Shown: piece after piece, positions 22,367-34,908 of the stretch | Numbering within the stretch: position 1 is the stretch's first letter | Layout: each line of letters starts with the position of its first letter | NCBI GenBank assembly: GCA_964030475.1 | Contig: CAXIPT010000001.1 | Span: 315,533 to 379,532, forward strand | Direction of reading: 5' to 3' | DNA from: Tethya wilhelma | Lineage: Eukaryota; Porifera; Demospongiae; Tethyida; Tethyidae | Length of the DNA: 64,000 bases | The notes under the pieces: generated by a model | Told to the model about the DNA's origin: nothing | What the model saw: only the letters and a program-made list of their open reading frames with translations | Databases searched by the model: none | Translations under genes and position numbers: made by a program

Positions 22367-22459
22367 GCGGATGGTGTTATGTGTCAAGTGAGATGGAACG
22401 ACTTCAAGTTGGTGGTTTATAAGACGAACAAGAGAGTCAACTATATGGGACTTTATCAG
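22367..22459 (+). CDS. Possible orphan exon
   Basis: Bounded by a ttcag acceptor and a CAG/gtctgt donor, 93 bp. The peptide is rich in Lys/Tyr/Trp (VRWNDFKLVVYK, RVNYMGLYQ), compatible with a beta-strand fragment of a PH/PTB-like fold. No neighbouring exon is identified, so it may be chance. Confidence 0.25.
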
Positions 22460-22659
22460 GTCTGTTTATTGATAGGTTGTGTACGTCATTCTCTTTCTTC
22501 CTCTTGTATGTACTATGATAGTAGTGTAAGCCTTAGGATGCATATTGGTATCTTGCTAACACTGATCAAGTTCTGTCTCTCATTATTGGATTGAAGAAGT
22601 ATATATCTTCTTTTGCTAGTTCATCACTCATCAGGTATAGTGGAATGATAGCAGAAGTG

Positions 22660-22746
22660 TAGCCTCATACCCAGGCCACTCCCTCTTTTTATTGTTTCAC
22701 AGCGGCGTGAAAAATGCACTAAAAAGAGGGAGTGGGTACGAGGCTA
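22660..22746. mobile_element. Tiny MULE-like MITE, 87 bp
   Basis: Begins TAGCCTCATACCCAGGCCAC and ends GTGGGTACGAGGCTA, with inverted CTCCCTCTTTTT/AAAAAGAGGGAG arms. It is flanked by the 9-bp direct repeat GCAGAAGTG (22651-22659 and 22747-22755). The terminal TAGCCTC and the 9-bp duplication match the 648-bp element at 3784-4431. Confidence 0.8.
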
Positions 22747-25518
22747 GCAGAAGTGTGTGATAATGACAACAGTATGGTTGGAGAATGTGTATGCACAATT
22801 CACAAGCTTACTTCACTTTGACCTCCTGGGCTGGACATCTCATGATTCTGTGTTACCCATGCGCACAGTCACTTGACCACTGAGAGTGATGATGGTGAGG
22901 CCTGGATGCGTGAGCAGGCTAGTCTGATGCCCATTTAGAAGCAGGACCCAGACTACTGGCAGTCAGGCTGAGTGACCATCAGGGTGATAGATAGATTGAT
23001 ACAGTAACCACTTCAGTCATTGCCAATGGAAGCTAGGGTCAAGTTTATGGATTACAGTACTCCATCCAGCCATAGCTAAATTTAGACAGTTTCTAACCAG
23101 TTGGCAGTTTCATGTGGTAATGAAACCTAGATAGGAAGTGAAGTCACGAAATGCCATACGTATGGGATCAGTTGTGCAGGGAGAATGAGGATGTGGCTTT
23201 ATACATGCGTAATATGGAATGCACTGTCGCTGTCTAGAGACCTCTGTCAATGCGTGGGTGTATTACAAGGAGGCAGTACACTAATACTTGGGGTGTGACG
23301 ATACTGGCAGTTTTATAAAAATTATGTTGTCGGGCGCTCTTGCTAAACGGCGCTAAGTGAAGTAAAGTCAGACTCAACAACAATCAAAGGTGAGTCAAAC
23401 AGAGATTATGTCTTGTTGCTAATTTGCACGATAATAAACGATGGTCTGTGAAAGCTGTCAAACCATGGTTCAACTGAAAAACTCAGCGAGTTTTTTGATA
23501 GAGTACTTATTGTTTGTTATCTGTACACAATCAGTCTTGAACCAAGTGGCGATGGCCACCAAAGCGTGCAAGTAAAAGTGCCAGTGGCTCTTCTCTCAAG
23601 AGCTGGTTGGTTCTTATCAAGTGTGTGGTCTGTGACTTCATGAATATTAATGTTACTAAGTCTTAACCAATGCCTCCTTAGTCCTGCTGTATGGCAGTTG
23701 TAGCTATGGTTGTTTCAAGCTGTTTCTCACCTGGCCTGCTGTTCTACAGTGTCTTTGGTTTGTAGTTCATCTGGGATTGTTATTCTTCCAACATTTTTGT
23801 GTGGAGACAAAGACCAGAGTGAGTAGTTTCAACAGAGAAGGTTGTAGGTCTTCCATGGTGAGGCCATGGGACCATCCTTCCTTACATGGTCTGTTTCTTC
23901 ACCATCTGTGTGTCTTCTGTGCACAAGTGTGTGTGTGTGGGCTGTGTAGCTATACTACTGGTATGAGACTCACTGTAGTAGGGTGGCACACATGTTCACT
24001 ATACCATACACTGAACCCTTTGAGTGACTGCATGCATACCTTCTGAGCAAATGTTTTGCTACAGAATCCTGTGCTCCCTGTTTCATGATGTACTTCAACA
24101 CAATGGTTCCTTTTGTACTGGTGTAGGCATTCAGGGAAAGTTATTCAGGCCTACTCTCTCAGTAACTTTAGAATAGCCTCTCAATTTCGATTGCATATAT
24201 ATAGTGTATATGTTGTAATATCATACCTGAAATGTGTTGGGAGAGCCTTTGTGTGTGTGAAAGGCACTTGTTTGCATCACTGTAGCAGCACTGTTTGTTT
24301 CTCTATAGCCTGTGAAAGAATGTGGACTGGTGTTGTTTGTTCCACATCCAGGACCATGTTTCCCCAAACCCCTTGCATGCTACATGTTCCCCCACTAACT
24401 GTCACAAACAATATAATCTTCCTGGAACATTGTAGAGTAGAATTGCAACCTGTGATATCTTGTTACTTTTGGTGCATAGTTCAAACAGTCTTCAGTTTCC
24501 CTTCATTAACCCAGAGACCATTCATCTGCTGTACCTTCATAATGATCAGAAGGGACCATGTTTCATTGTAGACCTGCCACACTGTTACCATACATGACCA
24601 ACTCTACTTGCATGGCTAGGCATGAGTAATGTAGGGGGTAGGGGGGAGAGAGAGAGGGAGAGATCAGAGAGAAAGGTTGTGTAGTAGCCACATGGTGGTT
24701 TGTTGGTGGAGCTCCATGAAGTACAAACACCCACACACACACCACAAGATAAACAAAGCCATCACACAGCTAGTGCCATGGTCTAGTGAACAACTGCTGA
24801 CAGAAACACTGCATGAGTTTCTACAACATGAGCTGTTCTCTGTTTGTAGGAAAGGGACTATCTTGGAACTATCAGGGGAATTCCTTCCCATAGCTACTTC
24901 ATGCATGACCCCTGTTACCTTATGATGATACAGTAGGTTTCACAATAAACATGCATGCACTGTGTATACTCTCATGCACACATGCACACATGCATGCTGT
25001 CACAGTGTAGCTTAGAATTGTTGAGTTTAGCTCCTTGAACTACCCTTGATTGTTGTCACTGTGTGTGCTGTGACCAGCTGCCAGGCCGGCCAAAGCCCAG
25101 TGTCACCATATCAACTCTGGTTTACTCAATGGCAGTACAAACAATTTGAGTGTCCCTCCCATATATGGGTTACAGCTCCCATATCATGATTGTTCAAGTC
25201 TTGTCCAAACTGGGTGAGGCAGGTGAAATAACACTGGGTAATGTCTCCATTACAAACCTTCAAGTATACAACCAGCTAGTACTTTCAGCCACAGTATATA
25301 TTACTGACACCTAATACATCAGTATTATGTTGTCAGGGACTAACAATTTGCTAGTTATGGTAATTGGTGGTTTGAGATGGCTGTACACATGGAAGGATGG
25401 AATTACAGTGTATCTATCATGTTTCCTTCATGCAGGTCTTTAAAGGACCCCCTCTACATGTGACGTGATAAGAGAGTTCAAGTCAACATTAACCAAAAAA
25501 ATTGTACACTCACAAATT

Positions 25519-27513
25519 ATGATGCCTAGTCAGCGTCAATCTCCAGAGAGCTGTGTCTTCAAGGTTGGTGTCCTCCAGGACAACTCTGAGAAGGTGCTTC
25601 ATCATGGTGACCTGGAGGTCACTCCCACTGAGCTCGTATATACCAGCGAGGAATTGAATGCACAAGTAACATGGCCTCTGAAGTACCTCAGACGATACAA
25701 TCAAGACGGGCAATCCCTATTCGTTATCGAAGCAGGAAGTCGATGCCCAAACGGAGCAGGAATGTACAAGTTCTCTACCTCACAAGCCACTCAACTGCAC
25801 ACCGTCGTCTCCAGGAACATGACGGGGCTAGTCCGCTCTCCGAAGCACTCCACGTCCAGCCTCATCCTCCCTCCGGGGACCCCCTCCTCCCCTTCCTTCT
25901 CTCCCACGGCCAGCCCCACCTTCGGCCGAAGCTCCTCGGCCCATGGGAATGTGTTTGCAGTGAAGAACATCGGGGACGACCAGAGCCGCGTCAAGGAGGG
26001 CCTGCTGGAGATCACAACACACGACATCATCTACACGGATGCAGTGACCCACCAGCACTATCAGTGGCCCCTCATGTACCTGAGGCGCTACGGCTGTGAG
26101 GGGAACATCTTCTCCATTGAGGCTGGCAGACGGTGTCAGGGGGGCGAGGCCACGTACGCATTCACAACCCCTCGGGCTAGTGAAATACGAGACCTGATTA
26201 GCAGCATTCATCAGAGTGATCTTGACTCGCCCCGACGACCCCCCATCAACTCGCCCCCTCTACAGGCTCTCTCTTCTCCCGCCACCCCGGTCCTCAATCA
26301 CAGCTCCTCAGCCAGTAACACTACAGACAGAAGACCCGAGGTGCCCAGCGGTTCACCTCCCCACCCTTTCCAACGATCAGACTCGTTCCTCCGAAGGTCT
26401 CACTCAGCCATGGAACTGAGCAGGAACATCTTTGAAGTTCATAACATCAGCGATGAGAGGAAGGCTGTGGGTCAGGGGAAACTGGAGGTGACTAAAACTG
26501 ACCTCATCTACGTGGACAGCAATACCCGGGAGAAGTGGAGGTGGCCCCTCCGGTTCCTGCGTCGCTATGGCTGCAACGGGAACATCTTCTCCTTCGAGGC
26601 TGGTCGGAGGTGTCCGGGGGGAGAAGGACTGTACGCCTTCTCCACAGGACGGGCGACCGAGATACACGAGGCANAACAACAACAACAACACCCAGAAGAA
26701 AAAGAAGACACAAGTAAGAAGCAGCTTAAGGAGAAGAAATCACCAAAGAATTCAAAGAAACAGAAATCTAATAAACCACCTACTCCTAAAAAGAGCAAGG
26801 CAGCGCTGTCATGGAGGAAGAGCAAACAGGACACAGAATTGGAGTCTCCTTCTAAGAAGGCTGAACAGAACAGAAAGGAGAGGAGTAAGTCACCATGTTC
26901 TCCAGGCAACACAGACACAACAGATGGCAAGTTCACTAGCTCATCAGAACAGTCGAAGATTTACGAGAACACAAAGGATCTCACTAATGCACCTCAGGGA
27001 GACGTTCCTGTGAGTCCAAAGTTTGCAAGTGTCGTTCCTCAGCCATCGGAGTCCAGTCATCCTGAGGGAAGCAACAGAGAGTCCATCACCTCCTCCCTCT
27101 ACCAGAACCTGGAGTGTTTGAGCCCAGCACAGTCCATGAAGGCCACAGCGGAGATGATGTATGCTAACATAGACGTCTCCAGTTCAGCTCCTCCTCAGGT
27201 GAACAGTGAGGAGCCCTTCGTACCCAGCTCTTACATCGAGCTAGAGTTCATCAATGGAGAGAACGGTGTGCCCAACCACGATGGTCATCAGCTCTCATCT
27301 CCACCCCTCACCCTTGCCAGGGGCCAGCCCTCCTCCCCCACCAGTGTCAAGAGTGAGGCGGAGGATTCTGTCACATATGCAACACCTGACTTTAAAAGAA
27401 CTGCAATCCTCACTGAACTACAACATCAGCAGAGAGACGTGGCCAGCCATGAACTGCTCCTAAAGAGACACGAGTTGAGAGACTCAGGAAAGGCTGCTCG
27501 TAGGAAGAAATAA
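25519..27513 (+). CDS. FRS2-like adaptor with three tandem IRS-type PTB domains
   Basis: I chose ATG 25519, since the frame further upstream has no ATG; the protein is about 664 residues. Three PTB (IRS/FRS2-type) domains lie near residues 11-101, 143-232 and 301-385. Each ends with the family pattern WPL-x-Y/F-LRRY-x-x-x-G followed by F-x-x-EAG-x-R-C, G and Y-x-F-x-T/S. After a polyGln-like stretch broken by an N at 26674 comes a Lys/Ser-rich segment, then a tail with Tyr motifs IYENT, LYQNL, MYANI, SYIEL and VTYAT. The Y-x-N motifs fit Grb2 SH2 docking. FRS2 adaptors link receptor tyrosine kinases to Grb2/SHP2 at the membrane, but this protein has no N-terminal Gly for myristoylation. Three PTBs in one chain are unusual, since FRS2 and DOK have one. 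The domain-coding part is more GC-rich than its surroundings. Confidence 0.8.
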   Translation: MMPSQRQSPESCVFKVGVLQDNSEKVLHHGDLEVTPTELVYTSEELNAQVTWPLKYLRRYNQDGQSLFVIEAGSRCPNGAGMYKFSTSQATQLHTVVSRNMTGLVRSPKHSTSSLILPPGTPSSPSFSPTASPTFGRSSSAHGNVFAVKNIGDDQSRVKEGLLEITTHDIIYTDAVTHQHYQWPLMYLRRYGCEGNIFSIEAGRRCQGGEATYAFTTPRASEIRDLISSIHQSDLDSPRRPPINSPPLQALSSPATPVLNHSSSASNTTDRRPEVPSGSPPHPFQRSDSFLRRSHSAMELSRNIFEVHNISDERKAVGQGKLEVTKTDLIYVDSNTREKWRWPLRFLRRYGCNGNIFSFEAGRRCPGGEGLYAFSTGRATEIHEAXQQQQHPEEKEDTSKKQLKEKKSPKNSKKQKSNKPPTPKKSKAALSWRKSKQDTELESPSKKAEQNRKERSKSPCSPGNTDTTDGKFTSSSEQSKIYENTKDLTNAPQGDVPVSPKFASVVPQPSESSHPEGSNRESITSSLYQNLECLSPAQSMKATAEMMYANIDVSSSAPPQVNSEEPFVPSSYIELEFINGENGVPNHDGHQLSSPPLTLARGQPSSPTSVKSEAEDSVTYATPDFKRTAILTELQHQQRDVASHELLLKRHELRDSGKAARRKK

Positions 27514-27942
27514 TGTGGAGGACGTTCACTTGTAAAACTTAATTCTGTGTGTGATTTTGTGTTTACAGTTTGTTCTTTTGGCATCAATGTGTGTTTGTGT
27601 GTGCTTACATCACGAGTGTATTGTTCTGTAACAGTCAAAACATCACCATAAACATTTTCACTAGTGTTTTTTTACAAGCGGCCCGCGCAGCCAGAGCTGC
27701 GTGCGCGTGCGTACGTACGTACGCACATATCGCACGTGATCAATGTGATCGTACGGCCCGGACGGTGTCATGGCGTGCGCATGCGCATTGCATAATTCTT
27801 ATGCGGCGCGCGCCAAGTGTTTACGGTTCAGCCATAGCCAAGAGTTCACACAGTGACAAGAAAACATTGAGGGTTGAGTTGTCTGTTACACAGAGGTTAT
27901 AAAATACATGGATATAATATGATGATTGACATAACAATAATA
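27514..27942. other. Convergent intergenic region
   Basis: Lies between the 3' ends of the FRS2-like gene and TMTC-A. It holds a GC- and CpG-rich patch (about 27680-27820) with CGTACGTACG and TGCGCATGCGCA palindromes. No gene is seen. Confidence 0.5.
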
Positions 27943-29096
27943 TCATGAATTGGACTTTTGTTTGGCCAACGTTCTAGCAGAATGTAACAAAGATTTCACA
28001 TTCAAATAATGCGGGTCCAAATGTACCAGTCTCTCGGCCATTATGATGGCCTCCTCATAGCTGCCTATCTTATGGTAGATGACAGCTGTCTTATAGAGGG
28101 CATCCTTGTGGTCAGGCACCATGTGGAACACCCTCTGCAGGGCCTGGAGGGAGTGGCTGTAGTCAGAGCTCTCAAAGAGGACATAGGCCAGGTTGAGTAG
28201 TGCCTCAATGTTGGTCGGCTCCAGAGACACCACCTGATACCACCTGTGAACAATTAGAGGACGATAGCTCAGTTAACAGTTGGAATGGAACACAATGGCT
28301 CAGGTCATTGTGAGAGTGAGTGGGAATGGGACACAATGGTTCGGGTCATTGTGAGAGTGAGTGGGAATGGGACACAATGGTTCAGGTCATTGTGAGAGTG
28401 AGTGGGAATGGGACACAATGGTTCGGGTCATTGTGAGAGTGAGTGGGAATGGGACACAATGGTTCGGGTCATTGTGAGAGTGAGTGGGAATGGGACACGG
28501 GGAATGTTGACGAAGCCACTAAGTGGTGAATATGATACCCTATAAAGTTCAATAAAGACATTCCTAAGGTCTATATTGGTCACTAGACACCTTTTGAAAT
28601 TCAATATTACTCTTGTTTACTGTTAATTGGACACCTAGCCATCTATACCACCACTTACAAATCTCTGGCTTCCCCCAGGTCTTCTCTACTGCCACTCCTC
28701 TGGAGGACGGTGGCTAGATGGAACATGGCCACCGTGGTCTTCTCAATTGACAGAGTGTCACGGAATGCCTTCTCAGCTTCAGCTTGATGGCCCAGCATCA
28801 TGTGAGCCAGGCCTAGTGTGTAGTGGGCGTTGACCAGCCCGGGGCTCAGCCTGATGGCAGTCTTACAAGAGTCAATGGCCTCTCTTGTCTTGTTCAGCTT
28901 GAAGAGGATGTTGCACTTTGTGGTGAGGAGTTTCCCACTGGGAAACAGATGGAGGCCTTCGTTGCACACACTCAGGGCCTCTGGTAGTCGGGTGACGTTC
29001 GTTGCTATGACACTGGAGAGGAGATGATACGCATCGGACATCTTGGTCTTGGGAGCCACAGAACTACCGAGTTCAATGGCTTTCAACAGCGGCTGT

Positions 29097-29170
<74 letters not shown>

Positions 29171-29598
29171 ATATATATATAAACTATGTGAATGTATGCA
29201 CATGAAATATCCTATTAGAGCGAGTCTATTTGTACCCTAGATGGCCAATTTATGTTATGTGAATGTACACACATTGTGTGTGTGTGTGTGCATCCTAGAT
29301 GGTTGCACAATAGAGTGTTTACAGTGATGGTTAATTTCAAATGGCCAACTACTAATGTGAACCTATGCATGGTACATGTAGACGTAGTTCTACCACTGGA
29401 TGATGTCACTGCATGTTGACTATTGCTATTGATGTCCATGAGAAGTGTTGCAAGTCATTAGGACATGTAGACCAACATTACCTAAGAATGTGGACTATGC
29501 TTGTGTGTAGCAATCAGACACATTTAAGGCTGGACAACAAAGACTCCCCTAATCGTAAACTACACTACTCTCCCACGCTCAACCATAAACACACACAC

Positions 29599-29667
<69 letters not shown>

Positions 29668-32600
29668 CACGCTCTCAGCCTCCTGATATCTGTGTGTGAC
29701 TTTGAACAGCTTCCCAAGGTTGAAATAAGGAAGATGATAATCTGGTGAGAGTTGTATGCAGATTGTGTAAAGCTGTTCAGCCTTGGTATAGTCCTTCATG
29801 ATGGCATAGTCAACACCAAGGTTGGACATGAGGACAGCATTGCTAGGGTTGACCTTCATCCCAGCTGCATTGATGGAGGGACTGTTGTACCATTCCCTAT
29901 TGCGATGGAATGTCTTTATTGAATGAGTCACTAACAGATAACCAATCAGAAACTTGACGACATGACGCAATGAGTGGTATTTGTTTGCATATTGAAGGAG
30001 CCACCACGCCCCGTAGCCTACCAGGAGACAGAAGCCCATACTTGGTAGGTAGAGGACTCTCTCAGCTACTACAAACCCAACTGGGAAGAAGAGGTTGGAG
30101 GCTGGGATGAAGGGAAACACTGAGAGAAACACCCCACTCAAGACAACTCTGTTCTTTTTGCCGTGACCTGACATCCCATAGATCGTCAGTAGTGCTACCA
30201 CACCCACTGTTACGACAGTCAACAAGTTATTGGGGTCCATAATGGCTTTAATTAAAGGGACTGCCCCAAATCTCCAATCAGCACAGAGTCTTGACGGACT
30301 CAGTAGGAGCCATGAGTTGACAAAGAGGAGATAGAGCCAGCTGAGCTGCCGGTAGGGGGTCTCCTGACTGAGAGGTGGGTTCACAACACTGCATGGTGAA
30401 ACCGGAGAGATTGCATGTAACAAAGTAATTACTTCCTAATGACAGGTAATTAGAATGGAATGCTGTATATATGTATTTCTTCGCCTGAATGGCGTCAACT
30501 TTGTCCACATGCAATATAAGTACTCTTACGTGTCAAAGACTTTAGAGCTGGGAGCACCCTGGCCCACCCACAGCCGTAGCGTTAGCATCACCAATGTAAA
30601 CACACCAACCAATGAACTTCGTTTGAAAAACATCATCAAAGATTTCGATGAGCGATTGGTGGAGCTTTGAAGTTCCTTAACTGATGGAGTGGATGTTGTT
30701 TCTGATTCACTATCACTAGCACCGTCAGCCACCTTCAGTTTAACAGACCTCAGTATGGAGGAGCCACTCTGTGTGTGCGTGACATGTGAAAAACAGTCCA
30801 CAGCAATTATCAATTTCCTAATGCGTACGCTAACTCTTGTTTCAGAGTTGATTACGTTCCAAGCCTCACACTTGTGCATCATTCCACTGCTCATTCCACT
30901 GACCTTGTTAGTGACAAAGAAGTCGTAGGCGAGACTAACTGCCACCACGGTGATGCCCTGCTCCTTACACAGCATGGAGCAGCCGCTGAGGAAGACACTC
31001 AGGAGCAGCCAGACAGTGGAGTGCATTCCTGCAGGATGGGATAATGTAGTAAAGCTATGCTGTGGAGTCATCACACGTACACACACACACACATGTCAGT
31101 GGGATACTTGTCACATCACACAACCAACAAAAGGATGCATTTCGAAAGCATTTTACGCGTGTGCAGACACATACAGAAACACACACACTCACACACTCAC
31201 ACATACACACTCACTTGCTCACACAATTGTGTAAGGAAGTTAGAAGATAAGTTTGCACACACAAAACACTGATTCTAAGACTTGTGACTATCTCACTTCA
31301 AAGCTACTGGGCTCATTACAATAATAGTAAAGAAACCAACAATACGTCTACCTCAGAGCAACCACGGCAACAAGACTCAAAACCAGAGGTGAGAGGGGCT
31401 CCTTACCTTTGTATGCTGTTGTTCTAGCACTACAGTGATGATGTTGGATGCTAGCCAAACACTCCACCGAACTAATCTGTTAATGTTCTACTAATTACGT
31501 AATTACTGTTCCATGACTGTGTCACACTGAGNCTCACGCTCTCAGCCTCCTGATATCTGTGTGTGACTTTGAGCAGCTTCCCAAGGTTGAAATAAGGAAG
31601 ATGATAATCTGGTGAGAGTTGTATGCAGATTGTGTAAAGCTGTTCAGCCTTGGTATAGTCCTTCATGATGGCGTAGTCAACACCAAGGTTGGACATGAGG
31701 ACGGCATTGCTAGGGTTGACCTTCATCCCAGCTGCATTGATGGAGGGACTGTTGTACCATTCCCTGTTGCGATGGAATGTCTTTATTGAATGAGTCACTA
31801 ACAGATAACCAATCAGAAACTTGACGACATGACGCAATGAGTGGTATTTGTTTGCATATTGAAGGAGCCACCACGCCCCGTAGCCTACCAGGAGACAGAA
31901 GCCCATACTTGGTAGGTAGAGGACTCTCTCAGCTACTACAAACCCAACTGGGAAGAAGAGGTTGGAGGCTGGGATGAAGGGAAACACTGAGAGAAATACC
32001 CCACTCAAGACAACTCTGTTCTTTTTGCCGTGACCTGACATCCCGTAGATCGTCAGTAGTGCTACCACGCCCACTGTTACGACAGTCAACAAGTTATTGG
32101 GGTCCATAATGGCTTTAATTAAAGGGACTGCCCCAAATCTCCAATCAGCACAGAGTCTTGACGGACTTAGTAGAAGCCATGAGTTGACAAAGAGGAGATA
32201 GAGCCAGCTGAGCTGCCGGTAGGGGGTCTCCTGACTGAGAGGAGGGTTCACAACACTGCATGGTGAAACCAGAGAGATTGCATGTAACAAAGTAATTACT
32301 TCCTAATGACAGGTAATTAGAATGGAATGCTGTATATATGTATTTCTTCGCCTGAATGGCGTCAACCTTGTCCACATGCAATATAAGTACTCTTACGTGT
32401 CAAAGACTTTAGAGCTGGGAGCACCTTGGCCCACCCACAGCCGTAGCGTTAGCATCACCAATGTAAACACACCAACCAATGAACTTCGTTTGAAAAACAT
32501 CATCAAAGATTTCGATGAGCGATTGGTGGAGCTTTGAAGTTCCTTAACTGATGGAGTGGATGTTGTTTCTGATTCACTATCACTAGCACCGTCAGCCACC

Positions 32601-33883
32601 TTCAGTTTAACAGACCTCAGTATGGAGGAGCCACTCTGTGTGTGCATAACATGTGAAAAACAGTCCACAGCAATTATCAATTTCCTAATGCGTACGCTAA
32701 CTCTTGTTTCAGAGTTGATTACGTTCCAAGCCTCACACTTGTGCATCATTCCACTACTCATTCCACTGACCTTGTTAGTGACAAAGAAGTCGTAGGCGAG
32801 ACTAACCGCCACCACGGTGATGCCCTGCTCCTTACACAGCATGGAGCAGCCGCTGAGGAAGACACTCAGGAGCAGCCAGACAGTGGAGTGCATTCCTGCA
32901 GGATGGGATAATGTAGTAAAGCTATGCTGTGGAGTCATCACACGTACACACACACACACACATGTCAGTGGGATACTTGTCACATCACACAACCAACAAA
33001 AGGATGCATTTCGAAAGCATTTTACGCGTGTGCAGATGCATACAGAAACACACACACTCACACACTCACACACTCACACATACACACTCACTTGCTTACA
33101 CAATTGTGTAAGGAAGTTAGAATATAAGTTTGCACACACAAAACACTGATTCTAAGACTTGTGACTATCTCACTTCAAAGCTACTGGGCTCATTACAATA
33201 ATAGTAAAGAAACCAACAATACCCCTACATCAGAGGAAGCTAAATACAAATTTCATGTAGTGGCTACACAAAACATATACAAGGTGTCCAACTTCAAAGA
33301 CATGTTTAACTCATTCTGTGCGCTGGTAGCAAACAAGTGCACTCAAAAGACAAGACAAACATCTGTTTGTAGATTCCTAGTGTTTCATGCCCAGGCCATT
33401 CAAAGGCTGGCACAACATGCAAGTACAGCACTCTGACTAACACAGCTGCACACACAGTAACAGGCTGTAATTGAATTGGGTGAAATGGTAGGAATACAAC
33501 CTCAATGGCTTAATTGTGCTGAGGCCAGCATGACGCCTTGGAGGTAGGAGTGCATGCATGTGTTTCCCAAGAATTGTTTACCCCTCAAATTTTGGATGGT
33601 AATTTAGAAACTGTTGTTCTACTCCCTATCCCCACTCAGTGTGACACAGTCATGGAACAGTAATTACGTAATTAGTAGAACATTAACAGATTAGTTCGAT
33701 GGAGTGTTTGGCTAGCATCCAACATCATCACTGTAGTGCTAGAACAACAGCATACAAATGTAAGGAGCCCCTCTCACCTCTGGTTTTGAGTCTTGTTGCC
33801 GTGGTTGCTCTGAGGTAGACTAGAAAGGAGGAGAGATAGAACACACCAGAGAGAGACTCCGCTCTCCCAACTAGTCCAGCCAC

Positions 33884-33924
<41 letters not shown>

Positions 33925-34908
33925 GTATTTTACAAGTGGATGTACAATCATGAACTATACAATAATTATTGTGTCCATGGTTAAATAGTTGTGTGTCGTT
34001 GGTGCATGTATTGGTATGTCTTTGTTAATTCCACCTATAGCCTCTCAGGCTGTCCCAAATCAATGTTCAACAGTGCCATGGTTCTTACTATAGGGGCACT
34101 TCACAAATACAATTTTAACAGTCAACTCTATAATTACGCCCTCTGCTGTATAAAACATTAATTTAATAAACTTTTTTTGCTGCATGCTTTTTAACTACAA
34201 TAATTATTTCAAACTAGACTGACCACTCAGACACCTGAGGCATCAGTGAACAGAATTGTGTGTCATTTTACAGTTTCAAAACATCCAAATGACTTGCCAT
34301 GTGAGACTAATAAGGCCAGCTACAAGGAGCTAGGGAGCAGAGAACAAGTTGTGAAGCATTTGGCATCTTTGAAGTCAACAAGAACCCGGGCTCTGTTCTT
34401 GGATTTGTACCCCTCATTAACTAAACATGCTGACAGTGCAAAAACATAATTATTGGTTGAGCATTTCAATATGTTCACTCACTGCTTCTGTGTGTATGGG
34501 GTGCACAGCAAACAGCAGTCCGGCTATCAGAGCTGGCCACACTTCACTGAAAATCACACCACACAGCTGCACATAGAGGTAGCACACAACACCATGTAGG
34601 AGCACATTCACCAAATGGTAGCCCATGGGCTCCAGTTCATGCAGCATGTAGTTGAGTCTGAAGGTGGCCACACACAGAGGACGGTAGGACTTGTGGCTAG
34701 TTGGATTTGTCAATTCAGTTCCCCAAAAGTCATTCTTCAAAAGGTTCCCCCACGGGGTGTGCGGTCGAAGGTCTTTGTTCCATTTAATGGCTGGCTCGTC
34801 ATCGTAGACAAAACCACAGTCCAGTGTATTCAGATAGAGCAAGATGGCCAAAGCTGCTGAGAGCAGTGCAGCTCTGTGGAGGGTCAATGATCTACTCTGT
34901 GACAGCAT
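27943..34908 (-). CDS. TMTC-family protein O-mannosyltransferase, paralogue A
   Basis: Exons: 34908-34483 (426 bp), 33883-33778, 32895-32397 (second version 31028-30530), 32255-31538 (second version 30388-29671, both 718 bp), 29092-28659 and 28243-27943. Phases agree and the sum is 2,484 bp, or 827 residues. The N-terminal membrane segment is followed by the luminal CGFVYDDEPAI loop; the acidic pair matches the GT-C catalytic loop. Multiple hydrophobic helices follow, then the DUF1736 block (WRFGAVPLI..., FPFIPASNLFFPVGF), then C-terminal TPR repeats. TMTC1-4 are ER membrane enzymes that O-mannosylate cadherin domains. It is head-to-head with TMTC-B, about 430 bp between start codons. The middle exons occur twice because of a duplicated block. 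Confidence 0.85.
28283..28498. repeat. Minisatellite, 41-bp unit
   Basis: About five to six near-identical head-to-tail units containing GTGAGTGGGAATGGGACACA and TCATTGTGAGA, in the last intron of TMTC-A. The unit contains a potential GTGAGT donor each time, but nothing suggests that it is used. Confidence 0.85.
29100..29169. repeat. GT microsatellite
   Basis: (GT)n on the plus strand directly upstream (minus sense) of TMTC-A exon 29092-28659, so the exon's acceptor CAG is separated from the tract by only a few bases. Confidence 0.9.
29604..29666. repeat. GA microsatellite adjoining an exon
   Basis: (GA)n begins directly beyond the donor of TMTC-A exon 30388-29671, at the same place where the second copy of this exon meets the N at 31532. 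The tract probably broke the assembly. Confidence 0.85.
29666..33222. repeat. Large direct duplication of TMTC-A exons 3-4
   Basis: 29666-31345 and 31533-33222 (1,680 and 1,690 bp) are near identical, with a few substitutions and CA-tract length changes. They contain the same two exons of equal length. The N at 31532 lies between them. The small divergence and the gap suggest two haplotypes placed in tandem, though a real duplication is not excluded. Confidence 0.8.
31346..31531. repeat. Inverted copy of 33635-33820
   Basis: The 186 bp after the first duplicated block are the reverse complement of 33635-33820. In the right copy this segment contains the second half of TMTC-A exon 2, so the left version carries an inversion with a breakpoint inside that exon. 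Confidence 0.8.
33890..33921. repeat. GT microsatellite
   Basis: A short (GT)n tract starting a few bases upstream (minus sense) of the acceptor of TMTC-A exon 2 (33883-33778). Confidence 0.85.

Larger units (their letters stand above)
21066..25518. other. Intergenic region between the giant gene and the FRS2-like gene
   Basis: Contains the giant gene's 5' flank, a possible inverted-repeat element near 21675-21768 (GAACCTCCGA...TCGGAGGTTTT), the 87-bp MITE at 22660-22746 and one possible orphan exon at 22367-22459. The rest is AT-rich, with short open frames lacking recognisable domains. Some of 23400-25440 could be 5' introns or UTR of the FRS2-like gene. Confidence 0.5.

Noticed and set aside
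28283..28498. Regular repeats resembling a CRISPR array
   Set aside because: 41-bp units are directly adjacent with no unique spacers, inside an animal intron: a minisatellite.
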